Assembly (NCBI GenBank): GCA_018350325.1
Contig: JAEVLN010000004.1
Coordinates: 2,480,001-2,544,000 of the forward strand
Origin: Globodera rostochiensis
Lineage: Eukaryota; Nematoda; Chromadorea; Rhabditida; Heteroderidae
Direction: 5' to 3'
Length of the DNA stretch: 64,000 nucleotides
Below the pieces are notes generated by a model that did not search any database, was not told the origin of the DNA, and worked only from the letters and a program-made list of their open reading frames with translations. Made by a program: the position numbers and the translations under genes. Every line of letters starts with the position of its first letter. The first letter of the stretch is position 1. Below, in pieces: positions 13,261-29,110 of this stretch.

Positions 13261-14719
13261 CTTCGGGCAAAGTGTGCGACGGACAATTCACTCCGCAAGG
13301 CTCAGAGAAAGAGCGCCCGAGGGGGAGACGACGCGAAGCGCGATCATTGCCTCGGGCAAAATGGGATAGGGGAGGCCAATTCCCGGAGGTCAATGCTGCA
13401 AAGACGACAGCTGTTTCTCTCCATCCCATCAGCTTCTTCCTGAAACTCGCCACCATTGCCTTCGGGCAGTTGTCGCCGGAAGGGTTGGGGGGTAACAATC
13501 GAATGGATCCTCAGAACCCATCGCGAAATGAAGCAACACAGCAAATGGGTGCTGGATGCTGCCGCAGAAACATATGTTGTCCACACCCGGCCAAAATACT
13601 TTAGTCCAAGCCCCCCAGGGCAAATTCACCCCTTCCCTTCATCAGAGTTGAGATTGGTCGGACGCCAAAGCCCAGAAACAACAACTGTCTTTCCCGGCGT
13701 CCCAATTTGTCTGATAGGGGCCTGGTTTAGTTGTTCCAGCGATGAAGCATTATCCCCCCACATCCATCAACCAGCCCTGGGGGGCTCATGGAATCGACTC
13801 TTTTCTGCGGATGCTTCTTCTCTTCATTCAAGATGCTGCTTCATCCTCCCCCGCTCAGCATCGTCGTTGAGAGTCAGTCGAGAGTGGGGGGGGGGGCTCT
13901 CCTCCCGAGAATTGTTTTGGCGGATAAACGGTGAGCTTTTCACCTGAACTGAGCGAGAGTCAACGAGAATTATACACCGCTGGAGCTGAACACAAAGGGA
14001 CGGGCAAAATATGAGTAAAAAGATTGATGTACACCAACAAATTCCTGGAATTTCTACCAGAAGATGTTAGGGAATCGGGATGGATGCCGACAAATTTTGG
14101 GTACGGAAATTGTCGGGAATGCCAAACCAGGGGTTCGGAGAGTTCTGGAATCGCAAAAAATTATTATTATTTGAAAAGAATTTCGAATAAAGATTTATTT
14201 AGGTTTTAAATATCAATATCAAAAAAAAGCAAAATTCTCTCTGTTCTTAGGAAAAACAATTAAATTTTAAAGATTTTTTACGGCCATTTTGGTCATTGCC
14301 AGAAGAGTCTGGCTTAATCCAAAAATGATTAATTCCATCGCTTAATTTGTGCCCAAATTAATCGTTTCCAAAAGTTGGCGGGCGATTCACTCTTTTTTTT
14401 GTTGGTGATTTGCATATTTAGCCCCGAAAATGTATTTTAATCGGGGCCATCGTAAATTGAAACATTCGCTTCTGTTGTTATTGATGCCCCCAAAACCGGA
14501 AATTCCCGCCATTTTAGTCGCTATTGAAAGCCGCCGCCGCCCGTTGTGGCGATTTTTGTCCAAAATGCAAAATGAGAAAATGGACGGGTTTTTGGATTTA
14601 TGTCTCTTTAGCGCAAATCGCTGAAGCCACCCAAATATTTACAAAACTTATTTCAACTCTCACTTTTAAATAAAATAAATATTTGAATTTAATTTAATTT
14701 AATTCATTTTATTTCTAAC

Positions 14720-14815
14720 CCACTGTCTAACCTCCCACCATTTTTCTCTGCCTCTCTTTATCTCTCTCTGTAAATCACACTCTCTCTCCCCTCCCCTCTA
14801 ATTCTCTAGCCTAAT
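14720..14815 (+). promoter_or_regulatory. CT-rich tract upstream of actin copy 2
   Basis: Dense ctctctttatctctctctg sequence lies about 260-350 bp upstream of the actin 2 start. It is matched in kind by the tract upstream of the divergent copy. Its function is inferred from position and similarity. Confidence 0.35.
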
Positions 14816-15073
14816 CCTGTCATTTATGTGTTTGTCTATGGCCCGTTTCTCGCTGTCTGGCCACAGTAAGTGCACTTCCGCGTTGTAGGCCACGCCCTCC
14901 CCCCGCCCTCCCCGCCCCCGGGCGATCATTTCACTGGGAAAAGAGCCAACAAAAAGGGTCGGCCCGAGGCTCCAAGCCCTTCATTCTTGACTGACTGTCG
15001 ACGACGGCTAAACCGATTCAAGAATAGAAGCTTTAGCATTTAGCCCATTCATTCGCATCACTAAATAATAAAA

Positions 15074-17531
<2,458 letters not shown>

Positions 17532-18231
17532 GCAGTGGAGCAACCGAAGGAGGAGCAGAACATTTTGCTCGACGAAGAAGATCAAGGAGTGCGGGATCGG
17601 AACCAAAACCATGGAACACCACCATCTCTCGCCCATTCCGCCGAACACACTTTGTTCGGGGACAATTTGTTTTTGACATTTCTTTTTAAAGTCCGTTCAT
17701 CTCATTTCTCTCTCTCTCTCTCTCTGTTCCCTTCCATTTCCAAATTTTTGTCCCAAAACCCCCAAAATTTGTTAGTTTTGTCCTGCTGATGTGAAAAATG
17801 TTGCCAAATCCTAGGCTTCAGCCTGCTAGGACACATTTTTGCCGTCGTTCCCACCAAAAATAGTTTTTTTTTTGCGAGAATAAAGGCTCGGTTTTAACAT
17901 TTTGCTCCATTAAAAGTTATTATTATGTCCTGCTGAACTCCCGAATTAGGGTTGGATCCCGACGCCCCAACCCCCGTCAAGAACTGCCCCCGAAGGGTCG
18001 GGGCTCAACCTTGACCTGCTAAAATGAAGCATTGCATGAGGGAGCCCTACAAAAGATCAGAAAGTGGTGTACTTTGCTTTAATCATATAAAGACAAAATT
18101 AATAATTGTGATTGAAATTACAATTACAAATTGGTTACTATCACTACTAAAATACTTTTTTCGCTATAATACTAACAAAATCCATCGCAATTTTAAATGA
18201 AATCGCCGAAGAAATTGTGCGCCTTTTTCGC

Positions 18232-19795
<1,564 letters not shown>

Positions 19796-22700
19796 TTATT
19801 TTCCCATTGTGAACACTTTGTCGGCATTCGAATGGCGTTTTCTTGGCCTTCTGCTGTCTTTGTGGCACAATTTGGCCAAACTGGACAATTCGTCTTCCTT
19901 TTGTTGTTGCCGATCCCTCACTTCGATGGAGCCATCGAAGACGATTTGGGCCACAGCGGATGTTTTGCCTTTTTGAATTGGAGTTAAACATTCATTTTAT
20001 ACACCTCGGACCCTCGACATGGCGTCCGACTTCCCCCCCCCCCAAAGAACCCGGTTCCCCGAACATGCCGACCCCGAATTTCGTAATTTCTAAATCTATC
20101 CATTGTTGGCATACTGTTGATTTGATGAGAAACTCTTCGGTAGAAAGCAAAACGGCGTAACGCCGGCGGCCAAACAAAAATCAAGTACAGCAACAGGCCA
20201 GCGCCCAGAAACAAAAGTCCAATGAGCGCGGCTCTGGTCAAAAGGGGGAGGATTTTTCAGGAATTTAGGAATTCGGAAGGAGTCGTCAAATGTTCTGAAT
20301 TCTTCTTGTTAATGAACAATTAATTGCTTTTTCCATCTCTTTCCAAAATCGACCTGAAACTCCTGGCGATGGTGACCAGGACGAGCGAAAGGCACACGAA
20401 GAAGAAGACGACGGGCAGTGCCGTTGGCACTCGGATGGCCTCCGGATGAATGCTGTCAGCCCGGTGGCCACAGCGAATGCAAAACATGGCGACCATTGTG
20501 CAGCCACGGACCACCTGCAAACGGCCAGCAGAGTCTGGACTCAAATGATCAGCTTCTGCTGATCTGATCGATCTGGCACAATTATCTCAGACCAGTGTGC
20601 TGATCATTTCTCAAATAAACACTTGCCCAATTGGTAAACTCCACGTAGCCGATCAGTTCCTTAAGAGAAAAATGCCAAAAATAGCGACAAAGCGGCACAA
20701 ACATCCAAATCACCAAGAAATGAAAAAAGCATTGCAAGAACAACCTTAAAACAAGCATTTGAATTCATTAGAAAGTCAATGCAAAAAGATTTAAAAATAC
20801 TTTTTTAACAAATTTTACAATTGAAAAGAAACAATAAATGCCTACAAAAATAAACAGTGCCGCCCTGGGACTGCCGTGCCGTCGATTGATGCACGAGACG
20901 AATGACGGAAAGTAACCATCGCGCGAAATTGCCCATAACAATCGGCTTCCCCCAAACAAAGTCGCGTTTAGTGTTCAAAAAGAAACAAAAAAATTTTGTT
21001 TTAAAATAAAAATTGGGCATGCCCTACCCAATCAGCACAATGCAAACCAAAAATGGCATCAAATATTGGAGATAGCCTTGAAAAATGTGCTCAGAGAACG
21101 TCTAAATTCGAGCGATGCCCCTAAATTGGGGCGGATTTTTTTGGACATTATCAAAGTGAAAATCGGCGTTAAATTGTGTCAAGCACAACGACAGTCTCCC
21201 CTCCCCTTCGGGCACGGCATAAACACTAGGGCTGCACGAGACCCGAAATTTACCAAGACTCGAGAGTCGAGACCGAGACTTGACCCCGAGACTCGAGACC
21301 GAAATCGAGACCCAAAAAACCCGAGAAATTTCTCGAGTCGATACTCGAGACCAAGACTCTCGTGCAGCACTAATAAACACTCACGGAGTCGATCTGCCCT
21401 ACCTTCGGGGACCCCCCCCCCCCTCACCTCCCCTTCGAGGGGGGGGGGGCTTGTTTTATTTTTACTTCAACTGACTGACCATTGCGATGGCATTGGACCT
21501 TTGCATTTCCGGCACACTGAGCACAACAAAATAAGAGATGTTGATGGTCATGTACAGCACAATGACTATTGACATGCCGAAAATGATGGCAAATGGCATC
21601 GTCCTTAAGCATCAGGTGGCAAATTTTATGCAAAAAATTAAATTTTAAAATAGAAAGTGCAAAAAGTGAGTGCGTCATGCGGGAATCGAACCCGCCCCTA
21701 CTGCTTGGAAGGCAGCAATGCTACCACTGCACCAATGACGCCATGACTGTGAGCAGTTTATTGCAAGTGAAGATATATCCAAAATAAACCGGTTTCCCAT
21801 GTTAACCCTTTTAAGCAAAGTGGCTTAAATGCAGTAATTAATAAATTCTAATTGAATATTGTTATTTTTTATTTGTTAAATATAGGCAACATTCAGTGAC
21901 AAATGTATAATTAAATATAGATATGTAGGTAATTAGATTAAGCATTAAAATATTTATTTTTTATGTCATATAAATATTATACAAATCGTTTTTGGCCTTC
22001 GCTTACCGGTGCGGGTGTTCGACGTCCTCAATGCCATTGTTCAGTATTTCCCAGCCGCCGTAGCTGAACAGGCCGCTGAACATTGCCAAAACAACTTTGC
22101 CTGGGGCAAAATTGCTGTTGTCAAAAGGCACGCTGAAATTGTTGGAGCGGACGCCTGCGACGAAAAGCATTTTTTAAATAATTTTAACAAAATTTATCTC
22201 AACGAAAATAATAATTTTTAGAAATTTTTGGACACCTTGCGTCAGCCAGAAAAGGGCGCCCATCACGACAATAATTGTACAAGCAGCCACTTTTGCGATC
22301 ATTGAAATGATTTGGAAGCGCGAAACGACGCCACTGATCGAGAAACAGTTGAGGACGAACAGCAGCACTTTGTGTGTGGGGGTTGGCATTAGCTTTGGGC
22401 CCCCCGGCGGTTGAGAAAAAGTACAAAACTCAACGGGCCTTATATTTTTGGCATTCTCGTGCCAAACATCGCAAAAAGTGATGCCAAAAAATGTAAAGAA
22501 AATAAACTCACGGAGAACGCTGAATGTGATCAGTTTATGTGCGGCTGATCTAACGAAAGGGTCACAAAATTCCAACTAAAAAATGCAAATTTCCCAAAAA
22601 ATTTTGGCGGCGCTTGCCCGACCTTTAGGCCCCTGATGAAATATTCAGTAAATGTTTGGGCCTGGATGGCCAACGATCCGGGGCCCATGAAAATGCATAC

Positions 22701-23136
22701 GCAAGTCATAAACGTAAAGGCCAATGCCACCCATCGCATGTGGCACAAATAGGCAAAGTCGCAGCCCGACTTGCGAATGCTGGTGCCGAGTTCCAAATAG
22801 CAGAGGGCACCTTAAGAAGAATTCAATTTTTAATTTCTTCAAATTATTCAAAAATTTTAAAATATTTTTGAGACTGAAATATGTGGTCCGAGTATGAATA
22901 GTTTTGATCACTCGCTAACAGCAAATCAGGTGTGGTGTAAACCGACCCAAAATACTGATCAGACCGGAGACGAGCCAAATGAGCAGCGAAGCGCCCACCG
23001 AATGGACATTATTCAAAATGCCGGTGGGCGTAATGAAAATGCCGGATCCAATCACTTGGCCCAAAATGTACGAAGTGGCACCCCAACGCCCCATCAAATT
23101 GCCGTTGTTGCCGCCGGCGTCGCCAATTGTTCCCAT
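19796..23136 (-). CDS. SLC7/LAT-type amino-acid transporter, copy C
   Basis: The start is MGTIGDAGGNNGNLMGRWG at 23136. Exons run in order: about 22944-23136 (QVIGSGIFITPTGIL), about 22625-22812 (LELGTSIRKSGCDFAYLCH), about 22510-22572 (SAAHKLITFSVL), about 22240-22375 (LFVLNCFSISGVVSRFQ), about 22017-22154 (MFSGLFSYGGWEILNN), about 21483-21604 (RTMPFAIIFGMSIVIVLYM), about 21012-21101 (HIFQGYLQYLMPFLVCIVL), about 20850-20960 (LFGGSRLLWAISRDGYFP), then exons at about 20340-20540 and 20060-20240. A hydrophilic tail (IVFDGSIEVRDRQQQKEDEL) ends at 19796. This is a full-length transporter. The exon with SRLLWAISRDG lacks a clear AG acceptor. A tRNA gene and a MITE sit in its introns. Confidence 0.85.
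21227..21372. mobile_element. hAT-like MITE, 146 bp, inside a transporter C intron
   Basis: The ends are TAGGGCTGCACGAGA and TCTCGTGCAGCACTA, near-perfect inverted repeats with one mismatch. They are flanked by perfect 8-bp direct repeats ATAAACAC (21219-21226 and 21373-21380). The interior is made of gagactcgagaccga words. It has no coding capacity. Confidence 0.85.
21671..21741 (-). tRNA. tRNA-Gly, anticodon TCC
   Basis: On the minus strand the acceptor arms GCGTCAT and ATGACGC pair fully. The anticodon stem GCTGC/GCAGT encloses the loop CTTCCAA, giving anticodon TCC (Gly). The T-arm is CGGG TTCGATT CCCG, which also serves as box B, and a TGGTGCAGTGG box A is present. No intron. It sits in an intron of transporter C on the same strand. 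Confidence 0.95.
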
Positions 23137-25274
23137 TTTTTTATTTTAATTGGTTTTCGCGTAAAAATGAAAATATTAAAAAAATTATAAAATATTACAC
23201 TGCATAATTAAGGTTTAAAGTGCGGGGGAATATGATGAATAAGTAAATAAACAATTGTTAAATAAATGTCAAAAAAAAATTGATAAAGTAATAAATTCAG
23301 AAATCGAGACTTTTTTTGATTGTCCATAAATCGGCAAATATTACAAACAAACAAAAAAACGTGGAACCATTTTCTAGTGATTATTATGAATGTGCGTGAA
23401 TGCGGCGACGACTGTACTAATGATAGAGGCCGATGATTTACATGAATATTACATAAAAAAAGGATTAAAAATAATTTATTTTTCAGTTAAAAAATATAAA
23501 ATAATCAAAGATTTTATATAGCGTTGTCACCAGAACCCGCAAATTTATGCCATTTTTGGGGGATTTCCCAAACCCCAACACTTTTAACCCTAAAATCTTA
23601 TTTCCGAGTTAGGGATAACATTAAATATGGCACTGTTTGCCTAAAGGAAATTTAAAATTTGACGACAGACTTAGAATTTACCAATGATTGGCTTATTATG
23701 TATTTTCTAAATAATTTTATTTATTATTTTTTTTAGTTATAATATTTCTATTAGTAAAAGTGTCGGCGTTTGTTCACTTTTCAATGAAGGGGACGCTTTT
23801 AGGAGATAAAGTTTAAAAATGTTTATGTTTTCATAAAATAATAAATTAAAAATTGGGGTGAATTTCCTAAAAATTTGATAAATCTTTTGGCGCATCGAAT
23901 AAAATGCCTTCGGTTAATTCATTTTGCGGATAAACCAACCAAATCTATCGGCGGGTCAAGGACAAAATTCGGCTCCACAAAAAAACTTTGTGTCATTTTA
24001 TTTTATTTTATTTTATTTATTTTTTGCTTTTAATTGCATAAAAAGGGGACGGAATTGTTGTGTCCGATGCAACAATTTTGGTGATAACATTTAGTTGACG
24101 AAACAACAATCAGTAAATATATTTTATGGGGTTCACAAAAAATAAACTAAAAATTTGAATAGAATTTCAAAAATCTTCAAAAATGCTCTCAAACAAAATT
24201 CGATCTAAAAACTGTAAAAAATGAGCACAAATTGCGACCCGAAGCCTTCGAATTCAAAATTTGATTAATGGCCGCCGTCATTCGCTCCCCGCGCACAAAA
24301 GAATTGGCGGTGGCCGGCGTTTTCGACGCTCGTCCGGCTGAAACAATAAAATTGCCTCAATAACAAAGAATAAATGGGGGGGGGGGGGGAACAAATTGTT
24401 AGAAAACAATGAAAATGTTAAAAATTCGATAAAATTTATACCAAAATATTTTTTAAAAAAATTTATGTTTAATGCTTTGAACATTATCCAATTGTTATTT
24501 GTCACAATTACTTTTGTCTTTCATTCATTGAATTGTTTCGTTCATTTTAGAGCATGGACGTCGTCCCAATTCTGAGCAGCGTTTGTGTGTGGTGCATGCA
24601 CTTGCTGCTGTTGTTGGAGAAGAGAAGCCCCCCCCCCCCCCCCCGGGGGGCTTCTCGGGCCCCGCCGCTTAACCCGGAGGGGACCAACCGGATTTCAGTT
24701 GCATTGTGTGCCTAGAGGCACAATGGCGTGAGCTGCTCACGCGGCTGGCAGATCGGTGGGTGAAGCGCTTGGCTGATCAGTCGTTGCCGCGGTTGTTTTT
24801 GGGGGGGGGGGGGTCTGTGTTTGCTGCTGATCTCGGGGGGGGGGGGGGGGGGGGAGACTGGTTGGCCTGTCATGGCCATGAGGGCGCTTTCTGTTTGCCC
24901 ACCCCGTCGACCATCCCCCCCCCAACCTCCGTCATCTCGGGACAATGTCTCCCCCACCACCCACATCCCTCATTTTCACAGTCATCCGCCCGTCCGCCCG
25001 CCCGTCCATCGATCGATCGATCCTCCTGACTATCACAAAAGAAAGGAATAACTCCATTATCCGCTTAATATGCGAATTCGAACCCCCCGGGAAATTGAAC
25101 GGGGGGAGGGGGAGGGGGTGGCATTTTGTTCAATTCTGTTTCAACGACATTTCATTTTGCCATTTTGAGAATGGCACAATTCTTGGCGAAATAAATGCTT
25201 TTTATATTCAAATTTTCATATCAATTCTCATTTTATGTTAGCTGCAAATTTTCTGATCTGAGCATGCAAATGTA
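23137..25274. other. Intergenic, AT-rich then GC homopolymer tracts
   Basis: From 23,140 to 24,540 the sequence is AT-rich with no supported gene. From 24,625 to 25,110 there are long C and G runs (24,630-24,650 forms a C-run/G-run hairpin, with G-runs at 24,800 and 24,835) and a gatcgatc run near 25,010. A short frame MDVVPILSSVCVWCMHLLLL opens at 24,553 but I cannot link it to a gene. Confidence 0.55.
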
Positions 25275-26586
25275 ATGGGAGAATTCGGTGCCGGTGCCAT
25301 TGGGGCCGCCGGTGGACCGCCCGAAGGGATGCCGCCGCCGCCACTGCTGCAGGAAGTGCTGCAACATGGCACAATTGGTCGCTTTTTTTGGCATTAAAAA
25401 ATAATATTTAAACCAACAGGCAATTTCCTAGGCTCTTCTCTTGAAGGTAAGAAAATGTTTTGCGACATTTTCAAACACTTTTTGGCAAGCACAACATTGG
25501 TATTCCGCACGAATTTACAGTAATCCGGGAGATCGGCATACTGTAATTGAAATGTTAGTGATTTTGGGCAGCATTTGTTTAGCATATTTCATCATTTTTG
25601 AATTAATTTAATTTTTGGATAAAAAGTGTTAATTCAAATCGGCGGCGCATTTGTGTCGCCGGTCAACATTTAATAAAGCTGAACCGTTTTTGGGTGCTAA
25701 ACAATCGGCGGCATTTTGTTTTGCCAATCGATTGATCATTGATCAACTAACACCGGTGTTGTGCTGGCCCGTCCTTTCGTGCCAACCCCCAACCATCCCC
25801 GCAGGGGTCGAGTCGGGTTTCATCCGCTGCGTTTACACAGCGAAGAATCGCAGCACCAACACAGTGACCCTTTTGTGCGAGAAGATGGAGGGCTGTTGCC
25901 TGGGGGGCTGTTGCCCTAAGGACCAGTTCTGGTAAGGGAGAGGGGGGGGCCTTCAATTTGGGCCAACAATTTTTGGAGAAATTTTGGAAATTGTAAGCCG
26001 CCCGTCCGTGCCCGTTTAGGATGACCGGCCTTATGATTTTGCTCGTCTTTGTGCTGTTGTTGCTTTGTGTTGGCACAATTGTCATGCTAATTTGCTATCA
26101 GAGAAGCAAAGTGCAGCAGCGGAGGGCGGAGAAGGAGCTTTACGAGGCGACCACCGCGAGAAGGGCGCCCGGCTCTGAAGTGGGTGAACAAAATTGAAGG
26201 CCCGGACGTTTGAGTACGGCGTTGGCCAAAAATCAAATCAAACCAGGGACCATTCGAAAGATCTAATCTTGACATTTGTTATAAATAAGCTAAAAAGTTA
26301 CTTATTAACTTCGGCACTCAAATGTCCATTTTTGAACTCGTTCTTTTTTGAAAAAGTTTTTAATACCCAAAATAAATATATTCTGAGAATAAAGGTTGCG
26401 CAGAGCGGCGGTGGCATTTACTCACGTCCGATGTACGGTTCGACAGCTGCACAACCCGCTCAATACCCCCCACAACATCAGCAACCGCAACATTACGGCA
26501 TGGCTCAAGCAGTATCAGCAACAATGGGACATGGCCATTATAGCAACGGCGGCGGCGGCGGCGGCATGGCAACTCGGCGCTTCTGA
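25275..26586 (+). CDS. Small Cys-rich single-pass membrane protein
   Basis: Four exons (25275-25377, 25805-25931, 26020-26179, 26404-26586) join in phase to 190 residues. Order: Gly/Pro-rich start (MGEFGAGAIGAAGGPPEG), Cys-rich segment (FIRCVYTAKNRS, then CEKMEGCCLGGCCPKDQFW), a TM helix (LMILLVFVLLLLCVGTIVML), a basic stop-transfer stretch (CYQRSKVQQRRAEKEL), then a cytosolic Tyr/Gln/Pro tail (YPPQHQQPQHYG) and a Gly run. The paired CC motifs next to the membrane recall nematode CX-module or VOPP1-like small membrane proteins, but I cannot assign a family. There is no obvious cleavable signal peptide. Confidence 0.75.
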
Positions 26587-27084
26587 AACGACGAAATGCA
26601 AACCGGTCGACTTATCCACCAAATTATGCAATCTCTCCGCCATTAATTCTTTAGCATTTAAATTGCTTTTTGTTTTCTCCAAATTTGCGCGATTAGCGAA
26701 AAGTCTTTCATTATTAACTCCTTTTTTTTTGCTTTATCTTCTTCACATAATGCACAGCTTCTTCTTACATTTTTGTATATTTTTAAATCATTTTAATGGC
26801 CAATTTTGTGTCAAAGTTTTAGAAATGTTGCCGTGCCCAAACATTTGCGCCGTTTTTTTATAAATGTTGGATAAAACAGCGCAAATGTTGGCTATCTTTT
26901 TGGTTAGCCACTACTTAATTCTTTTTGAATAAAGTTTAAATTTGCATATTTTTAGTGAATAAAAAGTCAAATTACTAACAAATAAGGGCCCTTTCCTAAT
27001 TTTTGAAAAATTAAAAAATAAAGGAAAAAATCGTCAAATCTGTAGGAAATCCCCCGGGGGGGGGGGGGGGGCTCGCAACAAATC

Positions 27085-28669
27085 TCATTCAATAACAACA
27101 AAAAGTGGTGCAACAATTTGGACCATCAAATCGGGCATTTCAAATGTGATTTGGTCGAGAATGCCTTCCAACAATTCCCGGACATCGGCGAATGACGGCC
27201 TTCCGTCCGGCCGACCATCCCAACATTTCTGCATCAAATTGTCGCTGGAAATGTTTTTTCATTAATTTAATTTGCAAAAAAAATTTAATTTAATTTAATT
27301 TATTTCTCACTAAATTTGGACGGGACAGGCACACGGACGCGGCAAGCGCCACCGCTTTTCCTTGTGCCCCTTTAGCAACGGAAGCACTTCCCGAAAGTCC
27401 ATTTCCCCGTAGGGCTGCGCCCCGCGGCTAAAACACTCCCAAATGAGCACGCCAAATGCCCAAACGTCGGTCTTTTCAGAAAACTAAAACAACAAATAAT
27501 TACATTAACTAATTGAGGGTCATTTGGGCCGGTATGAAAAATGCCATGGAAAGTTTTAGTGCCAAAATCACGAGGCAAAAGCTTTTGTGGACGGACGGAC
27601 GGACCTTGCAATTTCTGAAAATTTCGCCGTCCTCGTCAAAACATTCGATGGCCACCCATCGCAAGGGCAAAAGCACCGGACTGGTGCACGAATATGTCGT
27701 GTCCGTGCCGAAATGGCGGCTCAGGCCAAAGTCACAGATTTTAATTTCTGTGCCCTCCCCGTTAAGCCTAAAGAACAAATTGTTTATTTTTTAATTTGTA
27801 ATCGCATTTCCCTCCCGGGGGTTTTTTTACATGCAATTCCGAGAGGCCAAATCCCGATGGACAATGTGTTTGCTGATCAAATATTCCATTCCTTCGCATA
27901 TTTGTCGAAGAAAATTGAAAAGATGCCCAACAGTAATTATCTAAAATAATAAAATATTTTACCGACTTTTTAGGTAGGCCCAACTCTGTTTGATCCGATC
28001 ACTCGGGTCAATTTTGATCAGAGATTGTGATCGGATCCCGTTCGTTTTCTTGTGGGGACACTGGCCCAACAATTTAGACCAGATCAGTGATCAGAGCATT
28101 GGTTGATGCGGTACACTTTGCGCACATTTTGTTTGTCCACAAGGAACGAGTGCAGATCGCCGCCGGCCATGAACTCGCTGACGATGCGCACGTCGCCAAA
28201 AGCGTCCCGGTAGAAGCCGACATACTCCACCACCCGCGGATGCCGCAACTGCGCGTTGATGCGCGTCTCGCCAACGATGGACTGCACGCGGAAGGCATCC
28301 TTTGACGGCACTTTGACCACCACGCGCCGAAACTCCGCCTCGGCAAAGCGGTAACGGCCGAAATACACTCGCGAGTTGGGCCCTGATAAGCTTGAGAGAG
28401 TTGAACAACGAAAAATATTTGTGATCAATTAACCGACCGGAATAGATCAGTTTCTCGATGTCGATCACCGTCGGGTCCAGTTCGTGCACTCTCATCGGAT
28501 TAAAATACAAATGGGCTTAAAACAAATTGGGCGCCATAGATCAAAGCGTTTTTGTCGGACGGACTAATTAATGAATAATTAATTACCTTTGATGTCCATG
28601 AAAAAGCCGCTGCTGCCATACGAAAAGCGACTTCGGCGCAATTTGAATAATAAAAAGATGAAAAAACAG
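27085..28669 (-). CDS. Receptor-type tyrosine kinase, KIN-15/16-like, copy 1 (5' end not found)
   Basis: Exons: 28587-28669 (membrane segment [13 protein letters not shown]), 28438-28515, 28126-28382, 27831-27940, 27605-27767, 27311-27483 and 27085-27244. The kinase domain shows VVVKVPS (ATP-binding Lys), [12 protein letters not shown] (helix C Glu), HRDLASRN (tyrosine-kinase catalytic loop), [23 protein letters not shown] and [19 protein letters not shown]. The ATP loop is GPNSRVYFG and lacks two of the usual three glycines. Exons 4 and 5 have exactly the same lengths as their counterparts in copy 2 (110 and 163 bp). No ectodomain exons were found upstream. A very short ectodomain would fit C. 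elegans KIN-15/16, but loss of the 5' end is as likely. Confidence 0.8.
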
Positions 28670-28990
28670 CTTAAAAAGGGGAGGGAATGCACCAAATTTA
28701 ATTTTTGGGGGGCTTTTATTTCTTTACGAAAATGAGGCGGAAATTGCCATCAGAAGAAAAATGCCCGCAAAAATTGTAAATAAATAATTGGAGAGGCAAA
28801 AATGGCCCTCAAAATCTTCGGCAGATGGGCAATTGTTTTTCTGCAAAAAAAAACAAAAAAAAATTTTGTTGAAAATATTTCTTTCATTCTAAAAAAACCT
28901 TTTTCGACAATTTCTCCACGGGCAATCCAAGTTTCTTCACATTGCCAAGTTCGCGCGCAATTGTGCCAATTAAGGGATAGGCCCCTAAAT

Positions 28991-29110
28991 TGGACACAAA
29001 TTTAATAATTAAATTAAAATATAATTAAATTAACCATCGCTTTTGCTATTTGGACACAAATTTAATAATTAAATTAAAATATAATTAAATTAACCATCGC
29101 TTTTGCTATT
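28991..29110. repeat. 60-bp direct duplication at the chitinase-like gene stop
   Basis: Bases 28991-29050 and 29051-29110 are the same 60 bp with no visible differences. Each includes the antisense of the final codons and stop of the chitinase-like gene. Confidence 0.9.

Larger units (their letters stand above)
12742..15073. other. Spacer between divergent actin genes (probable two-way promoter region)
   Basis: About 2.3 kb with no supported gene. It contains purine/pyrimidine-rich tracts near both ends (listed separately) and a short hairpin near 13085-13100. Around 12,740-13,950 GC is high and long frames run by chance. I see no protein family there. AT-rich sequence follows from 14,160 to 14,720. 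Confidence 0.6.
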
